Part shown: positions 46,041 through 56,500 of the stretch, piece by piece
Numbering within the stretch: the stretch's first letter is position 1
Layout: every line of letters begins with the position of its first letter
Assembly: GCF_008330945.1 (NCBI RefSeq)
Contig: NZ_CP043489.1
Span: 248,001-312,000, forward strand
Reading direction: 5' to 3'
Length of the DNA: 64,000 nt
DNA from: Labrys sp. KNU-23
Lineage (GTDB): Bacteria; Pseudomonadota; Alphaproteobacteria; Rhizobiales; Labraceae
Translations under genes and position numbers: made by a program
The notes under the pieces: generated by a model
Databases searched by the model: none
What the model was told of the DNA's origin: nothing
The model's input: the letters and a program-made list of their open reading frames with translations, nothing else

Positions 46041-47936
46041 ATGCTGAGCTCATTCCGCGAAGTTATGACCAAGGGACCCGCCAAGATCATCACGGCGGGG
46101 GTCATGTTCCTCCTGAGCGGCAGCTTCGCCTTATGGGGTGTCGAAGGCTGGCTGCAGGGGAGCAGCAATTCTGAAGTCGCCACGGTTGGCGGTACTGCAA
46201 TTTCCGGCAATACCTACAGCGAAGCGTATCGCTCGCGGACCTTGCAGATCACCCGCGCCACCGGCAAGGCGGTCACCCCCGACCTCGCCCGCACCTTCGG
46301 CATCGACAAGCAGGTTCTCAATGGCCTGATCTCGGAAAAGGCCATGGACGTGCAGGCCGCCAAGCTCGGCCTCGGCCTCGCCCCCCAGGCCATGGTTCAG
46401 ACCGTGATGAACGACCCCGATTTCCAGGTCTCCACGCCCGGCAAGCCGCCTGTCTTCGATGCCAATGCCTTCCGTCAGATGCTCGAAAACAATGGCATGA
46501 ACGAGGAGATGTTCTTCGCCCGCCAGCGCGAGGTCTATGTCCGTGGCCAGATCGACCAGGGACTGGCGGCCGGCGGCCCCGTTCCCCAGGCCCTGCTGCA
46601 GGCTGCGGCTCGCTACGAGCAGGAAAAGCGCAATACGTCCTATATCGTACTGCCACAGAGCAGCCTGGGTGAACTCGCTCCGCCTGACGCTGCCGCGCTG
46701 CAGGCCTATTATGACGAGAACAAGAGCGCCTTCCGTACCAAGGAACTGCGCAGCCTGAGCTATATACTCGTGACTCCCGCCGAGTTGAGTGGCCGGGCCA
46801 CCGTCACCGATGCCGACGTCCAGGCCGCCTTCGACAAGGACAAGGCGGGCTCGGCGGCGCTGGAGCAGCGTACGGTCGAGCAGATCGCCTTCCCCTCGCC
46901 GGATGAGGCCAAGGCCGCCGCCGCCCGCATCGCCTCGGGCCAGATCACCTTCGAGGGCCTGGTCACTGAGCGCAAGCTCAAGCCCGAAGACATCGATTTG
47001 GGCACGGTGTCCAAGCGCCAGCTCAGCGACCAGAAGATCGCCGACGCCGCTTTCGCCCTGAAGGAAGGCGCCACGTCGGACGCCGTTCAGGGCAATCTCG
47101 CCAATGTCATCGTCAAGGTCACCAAGATCGTCGATGCCAGGGTCGTCCTGCGCGGGGACCTGGAACGTCAGCGGGCATCGGAAGCCGCCAAGAATCTACG
47201 CGACGCCATCGAGGACGAGCGGATGGGTGGTGCTCCGCTCAAGGATATCGCCGCCAAGCTCAAGCTGAAAGCCGTGACGCTGCCGCCCGTCGATGCACAG
47301 GGCAGTGACGCCGAGGGCAAGGCGGTGGCCGTGCCGCTCGCCGCCCAGGTCCTTCCCGCTCTGTTCACCGCCGAACCCGGTTCCGATCCCGAAGCCGTCG
47401 ACGGCCGCGACGAAGGCCTGATGTGGTTCTCGCTCGACACCGTCGTTCCGGCCCGGGACCGTACGCTCGACGAAGCCAAGAACGAGGTTGTCGCCGCCTG
47501 GACCGCGTATCAGAAAGTCGCCAAACTCAAGGAGAAGGCCGACGAACTCGTGACCCAGCTGCGGGGCGGCAAGTCGCTTGAGGACATTGCCAAGGGCCTG
47601 AATTTGCAAGTGACGCCGGCCTGGGATCTCACCCGCAACGGCCAGAGCCAGCCCGTGCCTCCTGCCGTCGTCACGGCCGTGTTCGCCACCCCGCTCAAGG
47701 GCTTCGGCACGGCGCTGGCGGCCAACGGCACCGATCGCATCATCTTCCACGTCGAGGACAATGTGATCCCCGAGCTCGATGCCAAGGCCCCGCAGACCGA
47801 GACACTGTCCAAGCAACTCGCAGCCGGCATCGGCCAGGATCTGATGGCGGAATATGTCAAGAAGGTCGAAGACCAGCTCGGCGTGACCATCAACCAGACC
47901 AATGTCGACCGTGTCGTCGGCACCGGCAGCCTCTGA
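46041..47936 (+). CDS. ppiD: periplasmic peptidyl-prolyl isomerase (PpiD-like, SurA N-terminal domain)
   Basis: 631 residues. A single N-terminal membrane anchor (residues about 15-37, IITAGVMFLLSGSFALWG) is followed by a SurA-type chaperone domain (GTAISGNTYSEAYR, LNGLISEKAMDVQAAKLGL, VFDANAFRQMLENNGM) and a parvulin-like domain around residues 235-360. It helps fold outer-membrane proteins at the periplasmic face. trpE follows 9 bases later, an arrangement seen in relatives. Confidence 0.9.
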   Translation: MLSSFREVMTKGPAKIITAGVMFLLSGSFALWGVEGWLQGSSNSEVATVGGTAISGNTYSEAYRSRTLQITRATGKAVTPDLARTFGIDKQVLNGLISEKAMDVQAAKLGLGLAPQAMVQTVMNDPDFQVSTPGKPPVFDANAFRQMLENNGMNEEMFFARQREVYVRGQIDQGLAAGGPVPQALLQAAARYEQEKRNTSYIVLPQSSLGELAPPDAAALQAYYDENKSAFRTKELRSLSYILVTPAELSGRATVTDADVQAAFDKDKAGSAALEQRTVEQIAFPSPDEAKAAAARIASGQITFEGLVTERKLKPEDIDLGTVSKRQLSDQKIADAAFALKEGATSDAVQGNLANVIVKVTKIVDARVVLRGDLERQRASEAAKNLRDAIEDERMGGAPLKDIAAKLKLKAVTLPPVDAQGSDAEGKAVAVPLAAQVLPALFTAEPGSDPEAVDGRDEGLMWFSLDTVVPARDRTLDEAKNEVVAAWTAYQKVAKLKEKADELVTQLRGGKSLEDIAKGLNLQVTPAWDLTRNGQSQPVPPAVVTAVFATPLKGFGTALAANGTDRIIFHVEDNVIPELDAKAPQTETLSKQLAAGIGQDLMAEYVKKVEDQLGVTINQTNVDRVVGTGSL

Positions 47937-47945
47937 GTCCACATC

Positions 47946-49457
47946 ATGCTTCTCGAACCTTCCTTCGAGGTCTTCTCGGCCGCCTATGCGGCCGGCAAGG
48001 CGCAGATCCTGACGCTCACGCTGGTGGGTGATCTGGAGACGCCGGTTTCCGCTTTCATGAAGCTGGCGGGCGACAAGCCCAACGCCTTCCTGCTGGAATC
48101 GGTGGAGGGCGGCGCCACGCGCGGGCGTTATTCCATGATCGGCCTGGAGCCTGACCTGATCTGGCGCTGCCAGAACGGCAAGGCCTCGATCAATCGCCAT
48201 CTGCCGGACCAGACCTTCGAGGCGCTGGATGGCCCCCCTCTCGACACATTACGGGCTCTGATTGCGGAGAGCCGCATCGAACTGCCCGACGGCGCGCCGC
48301 CGATGGCCGCAGGCCTGTTCGGCTATCTCGGCTACGACATGGTGCGCCTGGTGGAGGAGCTTCCCGCCGCCAAGCCCGACCCCATCGGCGTTCCCGATGC
48401 CATTTTGATGCGCCCCACGCTGATGGTGGTGTTCGACGCCGTGCGCGATGCCATCACCGCCGTGACGCCGGTGCGTCCGCAGGCGGACGTCTCGGCCAAG
48501 CAGGCCTATCTGCGCGCCGAGCAGCGGCTGATGAGCATCGTCGACGGCCTGGATCGCCCGACGCCCAAGCTTGCCGAGACCGTCGATCTCGACGTCCTCC
48601 ACGCCCAGCAGGTCTCCAACACCGCCGAAGCGGACTATCTGGCCATGGTGGCCCGCGCCAAGGAGTACATCAAGGCTGGCGACGTTTTCCAGGTCGTGTT
48701 GTCGCAGCGCTTCAGCGCGCCGTTCCAGCTGCCGCCCTTTTCGCTCTATCGCGCCCTGCGCCGCATCAACCCGGCTCCCTTCCTGGTCTACCTCCAGCTC
48801 GACGGCTTTTCGGTGGTCTGTTCCAGCCCGGAAATCCTGGTGCGGCTGCGCGAGGGCAAGGTCACGGTCCGGCCCATCGCCGGGACGCGTCCGCGTGGCA
48901 AGACCAAGGCCGAGGACGATGTGCTGGCCGAATCGTTGCTCAACGATCCCAAGGAGCTGGCCGAACATCTCATGCTGCTCGATCTCGGGCGCAACGATGT
49001 CGGCCATGTCTCGGCAGTCGGCAGCGTGAGCGTGACTGATCGCTTCTTCATCGAGCGCTACAGCCATGTGATGCACATCGTCTCCAATGTCGAGGGCAGC
49101 ATCGGGCCGGGTCATGACGCGCTCGATGCGCTGGCGGCGGGCTTTCCGGCCGGCACGGTCTCGGGCGCGCCCAAGGTGCGCGCCATGCAGATCATCGACG
49201 AGCTCGAAAAGGACAAGCGTGGCCTCTATGCCGGTGCCATCGGCTATTTCGGCGCCGATGGCCAGATGGATACCTGCATCGTGCTGCGCACGGCCCTGGT
49301 CAAGGATGGCACCATGCATGTCCAGTCGGGCGCCGGCATCGTCTATGACAGCGTGCCCGCCAGCGAACACGCCGAATGCGTCAACAAGGCCAAGGCCCTC
49401 TTCCGCGCCGCCGAGGAGGCCGTGCGCTTTGCCGGTCAACCCGGACGAGGTCAATGA
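47946..49457 (+). CDS. trpE: anthranilate synthase component I
   Basis: 503 residues; converts chorismate to anthranilate with TrpG. The tryptophan feedback site LLESVEGG is near the N-terminus; the catalytic domain has GDVFQVVLSQRF, RPIAGTRPRG, HLMLLDLGRNDVG, FPAGTVSGAPKVRAMQIIDELE and QSGAGIVYDSV. It is separate from trpG, unlike the fused TrpEG of some rhizobia. No leader peptide attenuator fits in the 9 bases before it, so control must lie upstream of ppiD or be post-translational. Confidence 0.95.
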   Translation: MLLEPSFEVFSAAYAAGKAQILTLTLVGDLETPVSAFMKLAGDKPNAFLLESVEGGATRGRYSMIGLEPDLIWRCQNGKASINRHLPDQTFEALDGPPLDTLRALIAESRIELPDGAPPMAAGLFGYLGYDMVRLVEELPAAKPDPIGVPDAILMRPTLMVVFDAVRDAITAVTPVRPQADVSAKQAYLRAEQRLMSIVDGLDRPTPKLAETVDLDVLHAQQVSNTAEADYLAMVARAKEYIKAGDVFQVVLSQRFSAPFQLPPFSLYRALRRINPAPFLVYLQLDGFSVVCSSPEILVRLREGKVTVRPIAGTRPRGKTKAEDDVLAESLLNDPKELAEHLMLLDLGRNDVGHVSAVGSVSVTDRFFIERYSHVMHIVSNVEGSIGPGHDALDALAAGFPAGTVSGAPKVRAMQIIDELEKDKRGLYAGAIGYFGADGQMDTCIVLRTALVKDGTMHVQSGAGIVYDSVPASEHAECVNKAKALFRAAEEAVRFAGQPGRGQ

Positions 49458-49475
49458 TCCCGGCAGGCCTCGATC

Positions 49476-49979
49476 ATGCGTAAATGGCCGGGCGCCACGC
49501 GATCGGCGCTGCTGACCTTCGCGGCCGCCTATGTCGTGCTGTTCGTCGATTTCTACCTATGGTCCTATCCCGGCTGGACGCAAGCCGTCGCCCTGATGCT
49601 GGCGATCGTCCTGCCGGCCCTTGGCGCCGCCTATGGCATCTTCTTCTTCCACTGGCTGTTCGAGAGCGAGCACTCGGCCCCCTATGCCGACTATGGTTTC
49701 GGCATCTGGCTGATCTCCTCGCTCGCCTCGCTGATCTACATGGCCGTCTTCGCCGGCCTGGGGGCGCTCATACCCTATGGCTTGGAGAGGCTGGAACTGT
49801 TCGGGGACACCGTGCAGATGATCGCCTCGCGCATGACCCTGGCCTCGGACTATTTCGAGCCCATCGTCGGCCGCAATCTCGCGCTCTTCGTCCTCCTGGA
49901 GATCTTCGCCTGTGCTTATGGCAAGAAGCATGGCATGCGCCTGCGTCGGCCTGTGCTCCCCGACGTTTCGCAAGACTAG
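49476..49979 (+). CDS. four-helix membrane protein of unknown function
   Basis: 167 residues, not recognised. Hydrophobic segments lie at about residues 12-32, 36-58, 78-102 and 132-148. The first two helices are rich in aromatic residues (VDFYLWSYPGW, IFFFHWLFE). Placed 18 bases after trpE and before trpG, so it is probably in the same transcript. Nothing ties it directly to tryptophan synthesis. Confidence 0.7.
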   Translation: MRKWPGATRSALLTFAAAYVVLFVDFYLWSYPGWTQAVALMLAIVLPALGAAYGIFFFHWLFESEHSAPYADYGFGIWLISSLASLIYMAVFAGLGALIPYGLERLELFGDTVQMIASRMTLASDYFEPIVGRNLALFVLLEIFACAYGKKHGMRLRRPVLPDVSQD

Positions 49980-50141
49980 ATCGCTTTTCGGACGGCGTCA
50001 TGACCGCGAATCGCAAACATGCATCCAAACAAGGAGTTAGAGACGAGGGTGTTTCCGCCAAAACACGCCTTGCACCGGGGAAGCGCTTGACCCGCTGCCT
50101 CCTGACGCCTAGTCGTGATGGCTTCAAAGGAGGCAAGAGCC

Positions 50142-50786
50142 GTGACGACAGACCGTTCCATGACCGTGACGCTGATCGACAATTATGACAGCTTCACCTG
50201 GAACCTCTGGCATTATCTCGGCCAGCTTGGTTGTACCGTCACGGTCCATCGCAACGACAAGATCAGCGCCGACGAAGTCATCGCCGCGGCGCCCGATGCA
50301 ATCGTGCTCTCCCCCGGCCCCTGCACCCCCACCGAAGCCGGCATCTGCTGCGAGCTGATCGGGAAGGCCAGGGATCGCATTCCGCTGTTCGGCGTCTGCC
50401 TCGGCCATCAGGCCATCGGCCAGGTCTTCGGCGGCGACATCGTGCGCCTCGCCATCCCCATGCATGGCAAGATCTCCTCGATCGATCATCGTGGCCGCGG
50501 CGTCTTCCGCGGGCTGAATGGCCCCTTCATGGGCACGCGCTATCACTCCCTCGTGGTCAAGCGCGACACCCTGCCGACGGATCTCGAAATCACCGCGGAG
50601 ACCGATGACGGCGTCATCATGGGCCTGCAGCACAAGAGCGCGCCGCTGCATGGCGTGCAGTTCCATCCGGAGTCGATCATGTCGGACCATGGCCACCGCA
50701 TCCTCCAGAACTTCCTGGAGCTGGCGGTGGAATGGAACGTCAAGAATCGAGCCCAAGAAAACCGGAACGAAAGCGAGCATGCGTGA
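50142..50786 (+). CDS. trpG: anthranilate synthase component II (glutamine amidotransferase)
   Basis: 214 residues. The catalytic triad is in [12 protein letters not shown] (Cys) and VQFHPESI (His, Glu). It supplies ammonia from glutamine to TrpE. I choose GTG 50142, which has AAAGGAGG 8 bases before it; the ATG at 50160 ([12 protein letters not shown]) lacks such a site and would give a slightly shorter, also plausible, protein. Its stop overlaps the trpD start by one base (TGATG). Confidence 0.93.
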   Translation: MTTDRSMTVTLIDNYDSFTWNLWHYLGQLGCTVTVHRNDKISADEVIAAAPDAIVLSPGPCTPTEAGICCELIGKARDRIPLFGVCLGHQAIGQVFGGDIVRLAIPMHGKISSIDHRGRGVFRGLNGPFMGTRYHSLVVKRDTLPTDLEITAETDDGVIMGLQHKSAPLHGVQFHPESIMSDHGHRILQNFLELAVEWNVKNRAQENRNESEHA

Positions 50787-51796
50787 TGGACGGTTTCAAG
50801 CCCTATATCGGCAAGGCCGCCGCCGGCTCGCTCTCACGGGAAGAAGCAGCCGAGGCCTTCGATCTGCTCCTGTCCGGCCAGGCCACCCCCTCCCAGATCG
50901 GCGGCTTCCTGATGGCTCTCAGAGTCCGCGGGGAAACCCCTGACGAGATGGCCGGTGCCGTCACCGCCATGCGCGCCAAGATGCTGACGGTGGAAGCCCC
51001 CGAGGACGCCGTCGACATCGTCGGCACCGGCGGAGACGCCTCCGGTTCCTACAACGTCTCGACAGCCGCTTCGCTGATCGTCGCCGGCGCGGGTGTGAAG
51101 GTCGCCAAGCATGGCAATCGCGCCCTCTCCTCCAAGTCGGGCGCCGCCGACGTGCTGACCGCGCTCGGGGTCAATATCGAGCTGAGGCCGGAAGACATCG
51201 CACGCTGCATCGCTCTGGCCGGTGTCGGCTTCATGTTCGCGCCCGCTCATCACGGCGCGATGAGGCATGTCGGCCCCACCCGCGTCGAACTCGGTACGCG
51301 GACGATCTTCAATCTGCTGGGGCCGCTCTCCAACCCCGCCGGCGTCAAGCGGCAACTGCTCGGCGTCTATGCCCGCCAGTGGCTGCAGCCTATGGTGGAA
51401 GTGCTCAAGACGCTGGGTTCCACGCGCATCATCGCCGTGCATGGCAGCGATGGGCTCGACGAGATCACCACCACCGGCCCCACCGAGATCGTCTCGCTGG
51501 AGCACGGCCAGATCAGCCACGGCGTCATCACGCCCGAGGAGGTCGGCCTGCGCGTGGCGGTTCCCGATGATCTCAAGGGTGGCGATGCTGCCCACAACGC
51601 GCTGGCTCTACGGGCCGTACTCGAAGGCGAGAAGACGCCCTATCGCGACATCGCCCTCTTGAATGCCGGCGCTGCCCTGCTCGTGGCGGAGCGGGTGCCA
51701 AGCCTCGGCGACGGTGTGGCCCTCGCTCGTGAATCCGTCGACAAGGGCAAGGCTCTAGCAACACTCAACCGTTTGGTTGAAGTTTCCAACGCGTGA
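50786..51796 (+). CDS. trpD: anthranilate phosphoribosyltransferase
   Basis: 336 residues. [16 protein letters not shown] binds the pyrophosphate of PRPP and [21 protein letters not shown] binds anthranilate. Makes phosphoribosyl-anthranilate. Coupled to trpG and trpC on both sides. Confidence 0.96.
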   Translation: MDGFKPYIGKAAAGSLSREEAAEAFDLLLSGQATPSQIGGFLMALRVRGETPDEMAGAVTAMRAKMLTVEAPEDAVDIVGTGGDASGSYNVSTAASLIVAGAGVKVAKHGNRALSSKSGAADVLTALGVNIELRPEDIARCIALAGVGFMFAPAHHGAMRHVGPTRVELGTRTIFNLLGPLSNPAGVKRQLLGVYARQWLQPMVEVLKTLGSTRIIAVHGSDGLDEITTTGPTEIVSLEHGQISHGVITPEEVGLRVAVPDDLKGGDAAHNALALRAVLEGEKTPYRDIALLNAGAALLVAERVPSLGDGVALARESVDKGKALATLNRLVEVSNA

Positions 51797-51801
51797 GTGC
51801 C

Positions 51802-52605
51802 ATGGCTACCATTTTGCAGAAGATCGAAGCCTATAAGCGTCGCGAGATCGAGGCGGCGAAGGCTGCGCGCCCGCTGCCGGAACTGATCAAGCTGGCCGAA
51901 CGGGCCGGCCCCGTGCGCGGTTTCCAGAACGCTCTCCAGGCCAAACTCGACGCCGGCCGCACCGCCCTGATCGCCGAGATCAAGAAGGCCAGCCCGTCCA
52001 AGGGCCTGATCCGCGCCGATTTCGATCCGCCGGCGCTCGCCCGGGCCTACGAGGCCGGCGGGGCGGCCTGTCTTTCCGTGCTGACCGACGAGCCCTCCTT
52101 CCAGGGGCGGCCCGACTTTCTCACCGCAGCCCGCACGGCCGTATCGCTGCCGGCCCTGCGCAAGGACTTTCTATACGATCCCTACCAGGTGGTGGAAGCA
52201 AGAGCCTGGGGAGCCGACTGCATCCTGGTGATCATGGCCAGCGTCACCGATGCCGAAGCCCGCGCCCTGGTCGCCGCCGCCAGGGACTGGTCGCTCGATG
52301 TCCTGTGCGAAATCCACAATCATGCCGAGCTCGAAAGGTCCCTCACCCTCGATGTCGGCATGATCGGCATCAACAATCGCGACCTCAACGACTTCGTCAC
52401 CCGCCTGGAAACCACCGAGACGCTGGCGCCTCTGGTGCCAAGCGACCGCTTGCTCGTCGGTGAAAGCGGCATCTTCTCGCCGGATGACGTCGACCGCCTG
52501 CAGAAGGTCGGGGTCAACACCTTCCTGGTCGGCGAAAGCCTGATGCGCCAGGCCGATGTCACCGCCGCCACCCGCGCTTTGCTGGCGCTGGACGACGCGG
52601 CATGA
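51802..52605 (+). CDS. trpC: indole-3-glycerol phosphate synthase
   Basis: 267 residues, a TIM barrel with [20 protein letters not shown] (catalytic Lys), [26 protein letters not shown] and [15 protein letters not shown]. Not fused to TrpF. ATG 51802 is 5 bases past the trpD stop; a GTG at 51793 overlapping trpD is an alternative start. Overlaps moaC by 4 bases. Confidence 0.95.
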   Translation: MATILQKIEAYKRREIEAAKAARPLPELIKLAERAGPVRGFQNALQAKLDAGRTALIAEIKKASPSKGLIRADFDPPALARAYEAGGAACLSVLTDEPSFQGRPDFLTAARTAVSLPALRKDFLYDPYQVVEARAWGADCILVIMASVTDAEARALVAAARDWSLDVLCEIHNHAELERSLTLDVGMIGINNRDLNDFVTRLETTETLAPLVPSDRLLVGESGIFSPDDVDRLQKVGVNTFLVGESLMRQADVTAATRALLALDDAA

Positions 52606-53105
52606 GCCAGCAGCACCCGAAGCACGGCCTGACCCATCTCGACGCCTCCGGCGAGGCGAACATGGTCGACGTCTCGCAAAAAGCCGTGACCAGCCGCACC
52701 GCAATTGCCGAAGGGCGCGTGGTGATGCAGCGTGAAACGCTCGACCTCGTGCTGTCGGGCGATGCCAAGAAAGGCGACGTCCGCGCCACGGCCCGCATTG
52801 CCGGCATCATGGCCGCCAAGAAAACACATGAGCTCATTCCGCTCTGCCATCCGCTGCTCCTCAGCAAGGTCGCCGTCGAAATCAAGCCCGACGCCGCGCT
52901 GCCGGGCCTGACCGTGCGGGCCATGGCCAAGGTCGCTGGCCAGACCGGCGTCGAGATGGAAGCGCTGACCGCAGTCTCCATCGCCTGCCTGACCATTTAC
53001 GACATGGTCAAGGCCGTCGATCGGGGCATGTGCATCGAGGCGATCCGGCTGCTGGAGAAATCCGGCGGCAAATCCGGCGATTGGCATGCGGAGGAAAATC
53101 GATGA
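52602..53105 (+). CDS. moaC: cyclic pyranopterin monophosphate synthase
   Basis: 167 residues. [26 protein letters not shown] and [28 protein letters not shown] are the conserved blocks of MoaC, the second enzyme of molybdopterin synthesis. Coupled to trpC and moeA by ATGA overlaps, a gene order typical of Rhizobiales. Confidence 0.96.
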   Translation: MSQQHPKHGLTHLDASGEANMVDVSQKAVTSRTAIAEGRVVMQRETLDLVLSGDAKKGDVRATARIAGIMAAKKTHELIPLCHPLLLSKVAVEIKPDAALPGLTVRAMAKVAGQTGVEMEALTAVSIACLTIYDMVKAVDRGMCIEAIRLLEKSGGKSGDWHAEENR

Positions 53106-54322
53106 GCCTGCTTCCCGTCGCGGACGCGCTGGCCAAGGTGGTTAGCGGCGTAGCCCCGCTTCCAACCGAAACCATACCCCTGCACGCCACGCGCGGGCGC
53201 GTGCTTGCTTCCGCCATCACGGCGCTGAGAACCCAGCCCGGTTTCAACGCTTCCGCCATGGACGGCTATGCGGTGCGAGCCGGCGATGCCAGGGAGGGAG
53301 CCAGCCTCGAATTGATCGGAGAATCGGCGGCGGGGCACGGCTATGCCGGGCGCGTCGGCGAAAACCAGGCCGTCCGCATCTTCACGGGTGCGCCCGTGCC
53401 CGATGGCGCCGACACCGTGGTGATCCAGGAGCATACCCGCCGCGACGGCAATCGCGTCATCGTCGAGGCAGCGGCCAGGCCAGGCCAGCATATCAGGGCC
53501 CGCGGCCTGGACTTTGCCGAAGGCCGGGAGGCGCTGACATCCGGCACCGTCATCGGTCCGCGCGACATCGCCCTTGCCGCGGCGATGAACCACCCTCGCC
53601 TACCCGTCCACCGTCGTCCCAAAGTCGCCATCCTCGCCACGGGCGATGAATTGGTGTTGCCCGGCCAGGCCATCGGCGAGAATCAGATCGTCGCCTCCAA
53701 TAATTTCGCTATCCGGGCCCTCGTCGAGGCGGAAGGCGGCGAAGTACTCGATCTCGGCATCGCCAGCGATGACTTTCCGGCGCTGGAAGCAGCCATTCGG
53801 CGCGCTCGCACCGAGAAGGCCGATGTGCTCGTCACCATCGGCGGCGCGTCCGTCGGCGATCACGACCTGATTCAGACCGCATTGACCCGCGAAGGCATGC
53901 GGCTCGGCTTCTGGAAGATCGCAATGCGGCCAGGCAAGCCGCTGCTGCATGGGCGGCTCGGCGCCATGCACATCCTTGGACTGCCAGGCAATCCGGTGTC
54001 CTCTGTGGTTTGCGGCGTTCTCTTCCTGGTGCCGCTGCTGCGCACGCTACTTGGCCGTTCCGATGCCGGTCCTCCACGCCGAAAGGCCGTCTTTGCCCGC
54101 TCCTGGCCGGCCAACGATGTTCGCGAAGATTATATTCGTGCCCGCTTCCTGCTTGACGATACGTCGGACATCCTCAAGGTGGAGCCATTGGCATTGCAGG
54201 ATTCGTCGCTCGTCAGCGTGATGCAGCATGCCGACTGCCTGGTCATCCGGCCTCCCTTTGCGCCGGAAGCAAAGCCGGGCGATATTTGCGAGATCATCGA
54301 TCTTCGCACGGCCGGCTATTGA
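53102..54322 (+). CDS. moeA: molybdopterin molybdotransferase
   Basis: 406 residues. Inserts molybdate into adenylylated molybdopterin. Motifs: [61 protein letters not shown] and [14 protein letters not shown] 53102 overlaps the moaC stop. Confidence 0.96.
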   Translation: MSLLPVADALAKVVSGVAPLPTETIPLHATRGRVLASAITALRTQPGFNASAMDGYAVRAGDAREGASLELIGESAAGHGYAGRVGENQAVRIFTGAPVPDGADTVVIQEHTRRDGNRVIVEAAARPGQHIRARGLDFAEGREALTSGTVIGPRDIALAAAMNHPRLPVHRRPKVAILATGDELVLPGQAIGENQIVASNNFAIRALVEAEGGEVLDLGIASDDFPALEAAIRRARTEKADVLVTIGGASVGDHDLIQTALTREGMRLGFWKIAMRPGKPLLHGRLGAMHILGLPGNPVSSVVCGVLFLVPLLRTLLGRSDAGPPRRKAVFARSWPANDVREDYIRARFLLDDTSDILKVEPLALQDSSLVSVMQHADCLVIRPPFAPEAKPGDICEIIDLRTAGY

Positions 54323-54353
54323 TGCTCCCTTTAACCTGAACTTCATTGTTGCA

Positions 54354-54368
54354 GAACACAGTAGGAAC
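54354..54368. promoter_or_regulatory. LexA box (SOS operator) of lexA
   Basis: GAAC (54354-54357), seven bases, GAAC (54365-54368). This direct repeat with N7 is the established LexA target in alphaproteobacteria. It is 66 bases before the lexA start, so lexA represses itself. Confidence 0.85.
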
Positions 54369-54434
54369 ATGTAGCACTGTTCTTGTTTTGTTTACACCTT
54401 CACCGTGATTCGCGGCCGCCACGACGGGAAAGCC

Positions 54435-55151
54435 ATGCTGACCAAGAAACAACACGAATTGCTTCGGTTCATTCATGAGCGGCTGAAGGAACAGGGGGTG
54501 CCCCCCTCCTTCGATGAAATGAAGGAAGCGTTGGACTTGCGCTCCAAGTCCGGCATCCACCGCCTGATCATGGCGCTTGAGGAGCGTGGCTTCATCCGCC
54601 GCCTACCCAACCGGGCCCGTGCGCTCGAAGTGGTGCGCCTGCCCGAATCCGCCGTACCCGGCGGCCTGTCTCTGGCCTCATCGCAGCGGGGGTTCCGGCC
54701 CAACGTGATCGAAGGCAATCTCGGCAAGGTCCGCCCGATGCGTCCGGAAATGGACGAGGATGTCGCCCGGCCGGTCCTGGTTCCGGTCATGGGGCGCATC
54801 GCTGCCGGTACGCCGGTCTCCGCCATCCAGACCAAGAGCCACACCATCAGCGTGACGCCGGAGATGCTGTCCTCCGGCGATCATTTCGCCTTGGAAGTGC
54901 GCGGCGATTCAATGATCGAGGCCGGTATCTTCGACAATGACACCGTGCTCATCCGCCGCCAGGACCACGCTGATACCGGTGACATCGTCGTAGCTCTGAT
55001 CGACGATGAGGAAGCCACGCTCAAGCGCCTGCGCAAGCGCGGAGCCTCCATTGCGCTGGAGGCCGCCAATCCGGCCTATGAAACCCGCATCTTTGGGCCC
55101 GACCGGGTGCAGATCCAGGGCAAGCTGGTCGGTTTGTTCCGTCGCTATTGA
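54435..55151 (+). CDS. lexA: SOS repressor LexA
   Basis: 238 residues. N-terminal winged HTH ([44 protein letters not shown]), then the S24 domain: self-cleavage at Ala124-Gly125, catalytic Ser159 in GDSM and Lys197 in EATLKRL. It has the longer linker typical of alphaproteobacterial LexA. Cleavage on RecA filaments induces SOS genes. Confidence 0.96.
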   Translation: MLTKKQHELLRFIHERLKEQGVPPSFDEMKEALDLRSKSGIHRLIMALEERGFIRRLPNRARALEVVRLPESAVPGGLSLASSQRGFRPNVIEGNLGKVRPMRPEMDEDVARPVLVPVMGRIAAGTPVSAIQTKSHTISVTPEMLSSGDHFALEVRGDSMIEAGIFDNDTVLIRRQDHADTGDIVVALIDDEEATLKRLRKRGASIALEAANPAYETRIFGPDRVQIQGKLVGLFRRY

Positions 55152-55179
55152 GCGTGGCCGACGTCGTGGCTTGCCGGCT

Positions 55180-55863
55180 ATGAACGCGCTTCGCGCGATC
55201 GCGAACTGTAGCCTGCAGCGCCGCGATGTCGAAGACCTGCTTGCGACGAAGCTTCCGCATTCCCTCACCGATTGCGAGATGGAGGAGTGCGATCTTTCGC
55301 GTCTCGATCTCTCTCATTGGGCCTTCGAGCGTTGCATCCTCAGAAACGCCAAGCTGGTCGGCGCCAGGCTTGCCAATACACTCTGGCGCAACTGCAAGGC
55401 GAGCGGCGCCGATTTCCGTGGCACGGATCTGGAGGAAGCGACGTTCCGCACCGGGGATTACAGCAATACCAGCTTCCGGCGTGCCAAGGCGGCCTCGACG
55501 GCTTTTACTGGTTGCAAGCTGACGGGCGCAGACCTCTCCAAGATCTCGGCACTGGGACTGGTTTTCGAGGAAGTTCTACTGATGTCGGCCAAGCTGCCGG
55601 CCTTTTCCTTCCGGAAGAGCGTGCTGCGTCGCCTCGACTTCACCCAGGCCGATTTGCGCCAATGTGATTTTCGCGAGGCGATCTTCGAGGAATGCAGCCT
55701 ACGTGATGCCAATCTTGTCGATGCCCGCTTCGAGGGTGCCGACCTGCGCGGTGCCGACCTCGGTGGGCTGAAGCTGGCAGACACCCGTTATTTCAAGGGC
55801 GCCACGATCTCGAAAGGCCAGGCCGGCCAATTGCTGGCCGAACTGGGCCTGCGGATTGCCTGA
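55180..55863 (+). CDS. pentapeptide-repeat protein
   Basis: 227 residues with tandem A(D/N)LxX repeats, clearest at residues 40-95 (CDLSR LDLSH, AKLVGARLAN, ADFRGTDLEE ATFRT) and 165-210 (ADLRQ CDFRE, CSLRDANLVD ARFEG ADLRG ADLGG). Such repeats fold into a right-handed square helix; some members (Qnr, MfpA) mimic DNA and bind gyrase, most have unknown roles. It starts 29 bases after lexA in the same direction, so it may be read from the SOS-controlled transcript. Confidence 0.88.
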   Translation: MNALRAIANCSLQRRDVEDLLATKLPHSLTDCEMEECDLSRLDLSHWAFERCILRNAKLVGARLANTLWRNCKASGADFRGTDLEEATFRTGDYSNTSFRRAKAASTAFTGCKLTGADLSKISALGLVFEEVLLMSAKLPAFSFRKSVLRRLDFTQADLRQCDFREAIFEECSLRDANLVDARFEGADLRGADLGGLKLADTRYFKGATISKGQAGQLLAELGLRIA

Positions 55864-55975
55864 AAGAACGTCCGGAATTCGCAGGCTGATCCGCTCGACG
55901 TCAGGCACCCCTGGGGTGCTCGAACCACTATCCGTCCGAGCACCGCCGAAGGCGGTCATGAACCTGGAAGGCAGG

Positions 55976-56182
55976 TCAGTCGACCGCAATCATGACGTCC
56001 GAAGCCTTGATGACGGCATAGGCGCTCTGGCCGGGCTTGAGATTGAGGTCGTCGACGGCCTCGTTGGTGATCGACGCAGTAATGATGGTACCGTTGACCT
56101 CGAGCTGGATGTGGGAGGTCGTCTGCCCCTTCGTCACGCTCTTGATCGTACCCTTGATCTGGTTGCGGGCGCTGACTTTCAT
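55976..56182 (-). CDS. molbindin (Mop domain, molybdate-binding)
   Basis: 68 residues forming one TOBE/Mop unit: MKVSARNQIKGTIKSV, TSHIQLEVNG, ITNEAVDDLNLKPGQSAYAVIKASDVMIAV. Small Mop proteins assemble as hexamers that store molybdate in the cytoplasm. It is close to moaC and moeA but on the other strand and beyond lexA, so it is not part of that operon. Confidence 0.92.
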   Translation of the reverse strand: MKVSARNQIKGTIKSVTKGQTTSHIQLEVNGTIITASITNEAVDDLNLKPGQSAYAVIKASDVMIAVD

Positions 56183-56355
56183 GAAACTTCCTTTGGCGAC
56201 GCGAAAAACGCGATCATCATCATTCCTGAAGCAATGTCCACCGGCTAATGCTGGTGAAATTGCCGTGGTGGCGGTCCCTTCCAGACGGCAGGCGCGATCG
56301 GGGTAACCGCCTCAAAACGCGCAACCGTTACCCTGAAAATTGGGAGCGAAGGCCC

Positions 56356-56460
56356 CTAGAGCAAAGCGCGTTTGGACGGAAACGCTGTTTTGCTCTAGCT
56401 CTTTGATTTGGCACGTCTTTGCGATTCTTGGCGATTCCGCCAAATCGCAAAATGCTTTCG
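56356..56460 (-). repeat. composite intergenic repeat, copy C
   Basis: Read on the minus strand it repeats copy A almost exactly: TTTTGCGATTTGGCGGAATC, GAATCGCAAAGACG, then AGAGCAAAACAGCGTTTCCG..CAAACGCGCTTTGCTCTAG. It lies 41 bases beyond the stop of the RTX gene and may help end its transcript. Confidence 0.75.
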
Positions 56461-56500
56461 ACGCCCCTGCCTTCCCGCTCAGACGCGGTGCAGCCAATGC

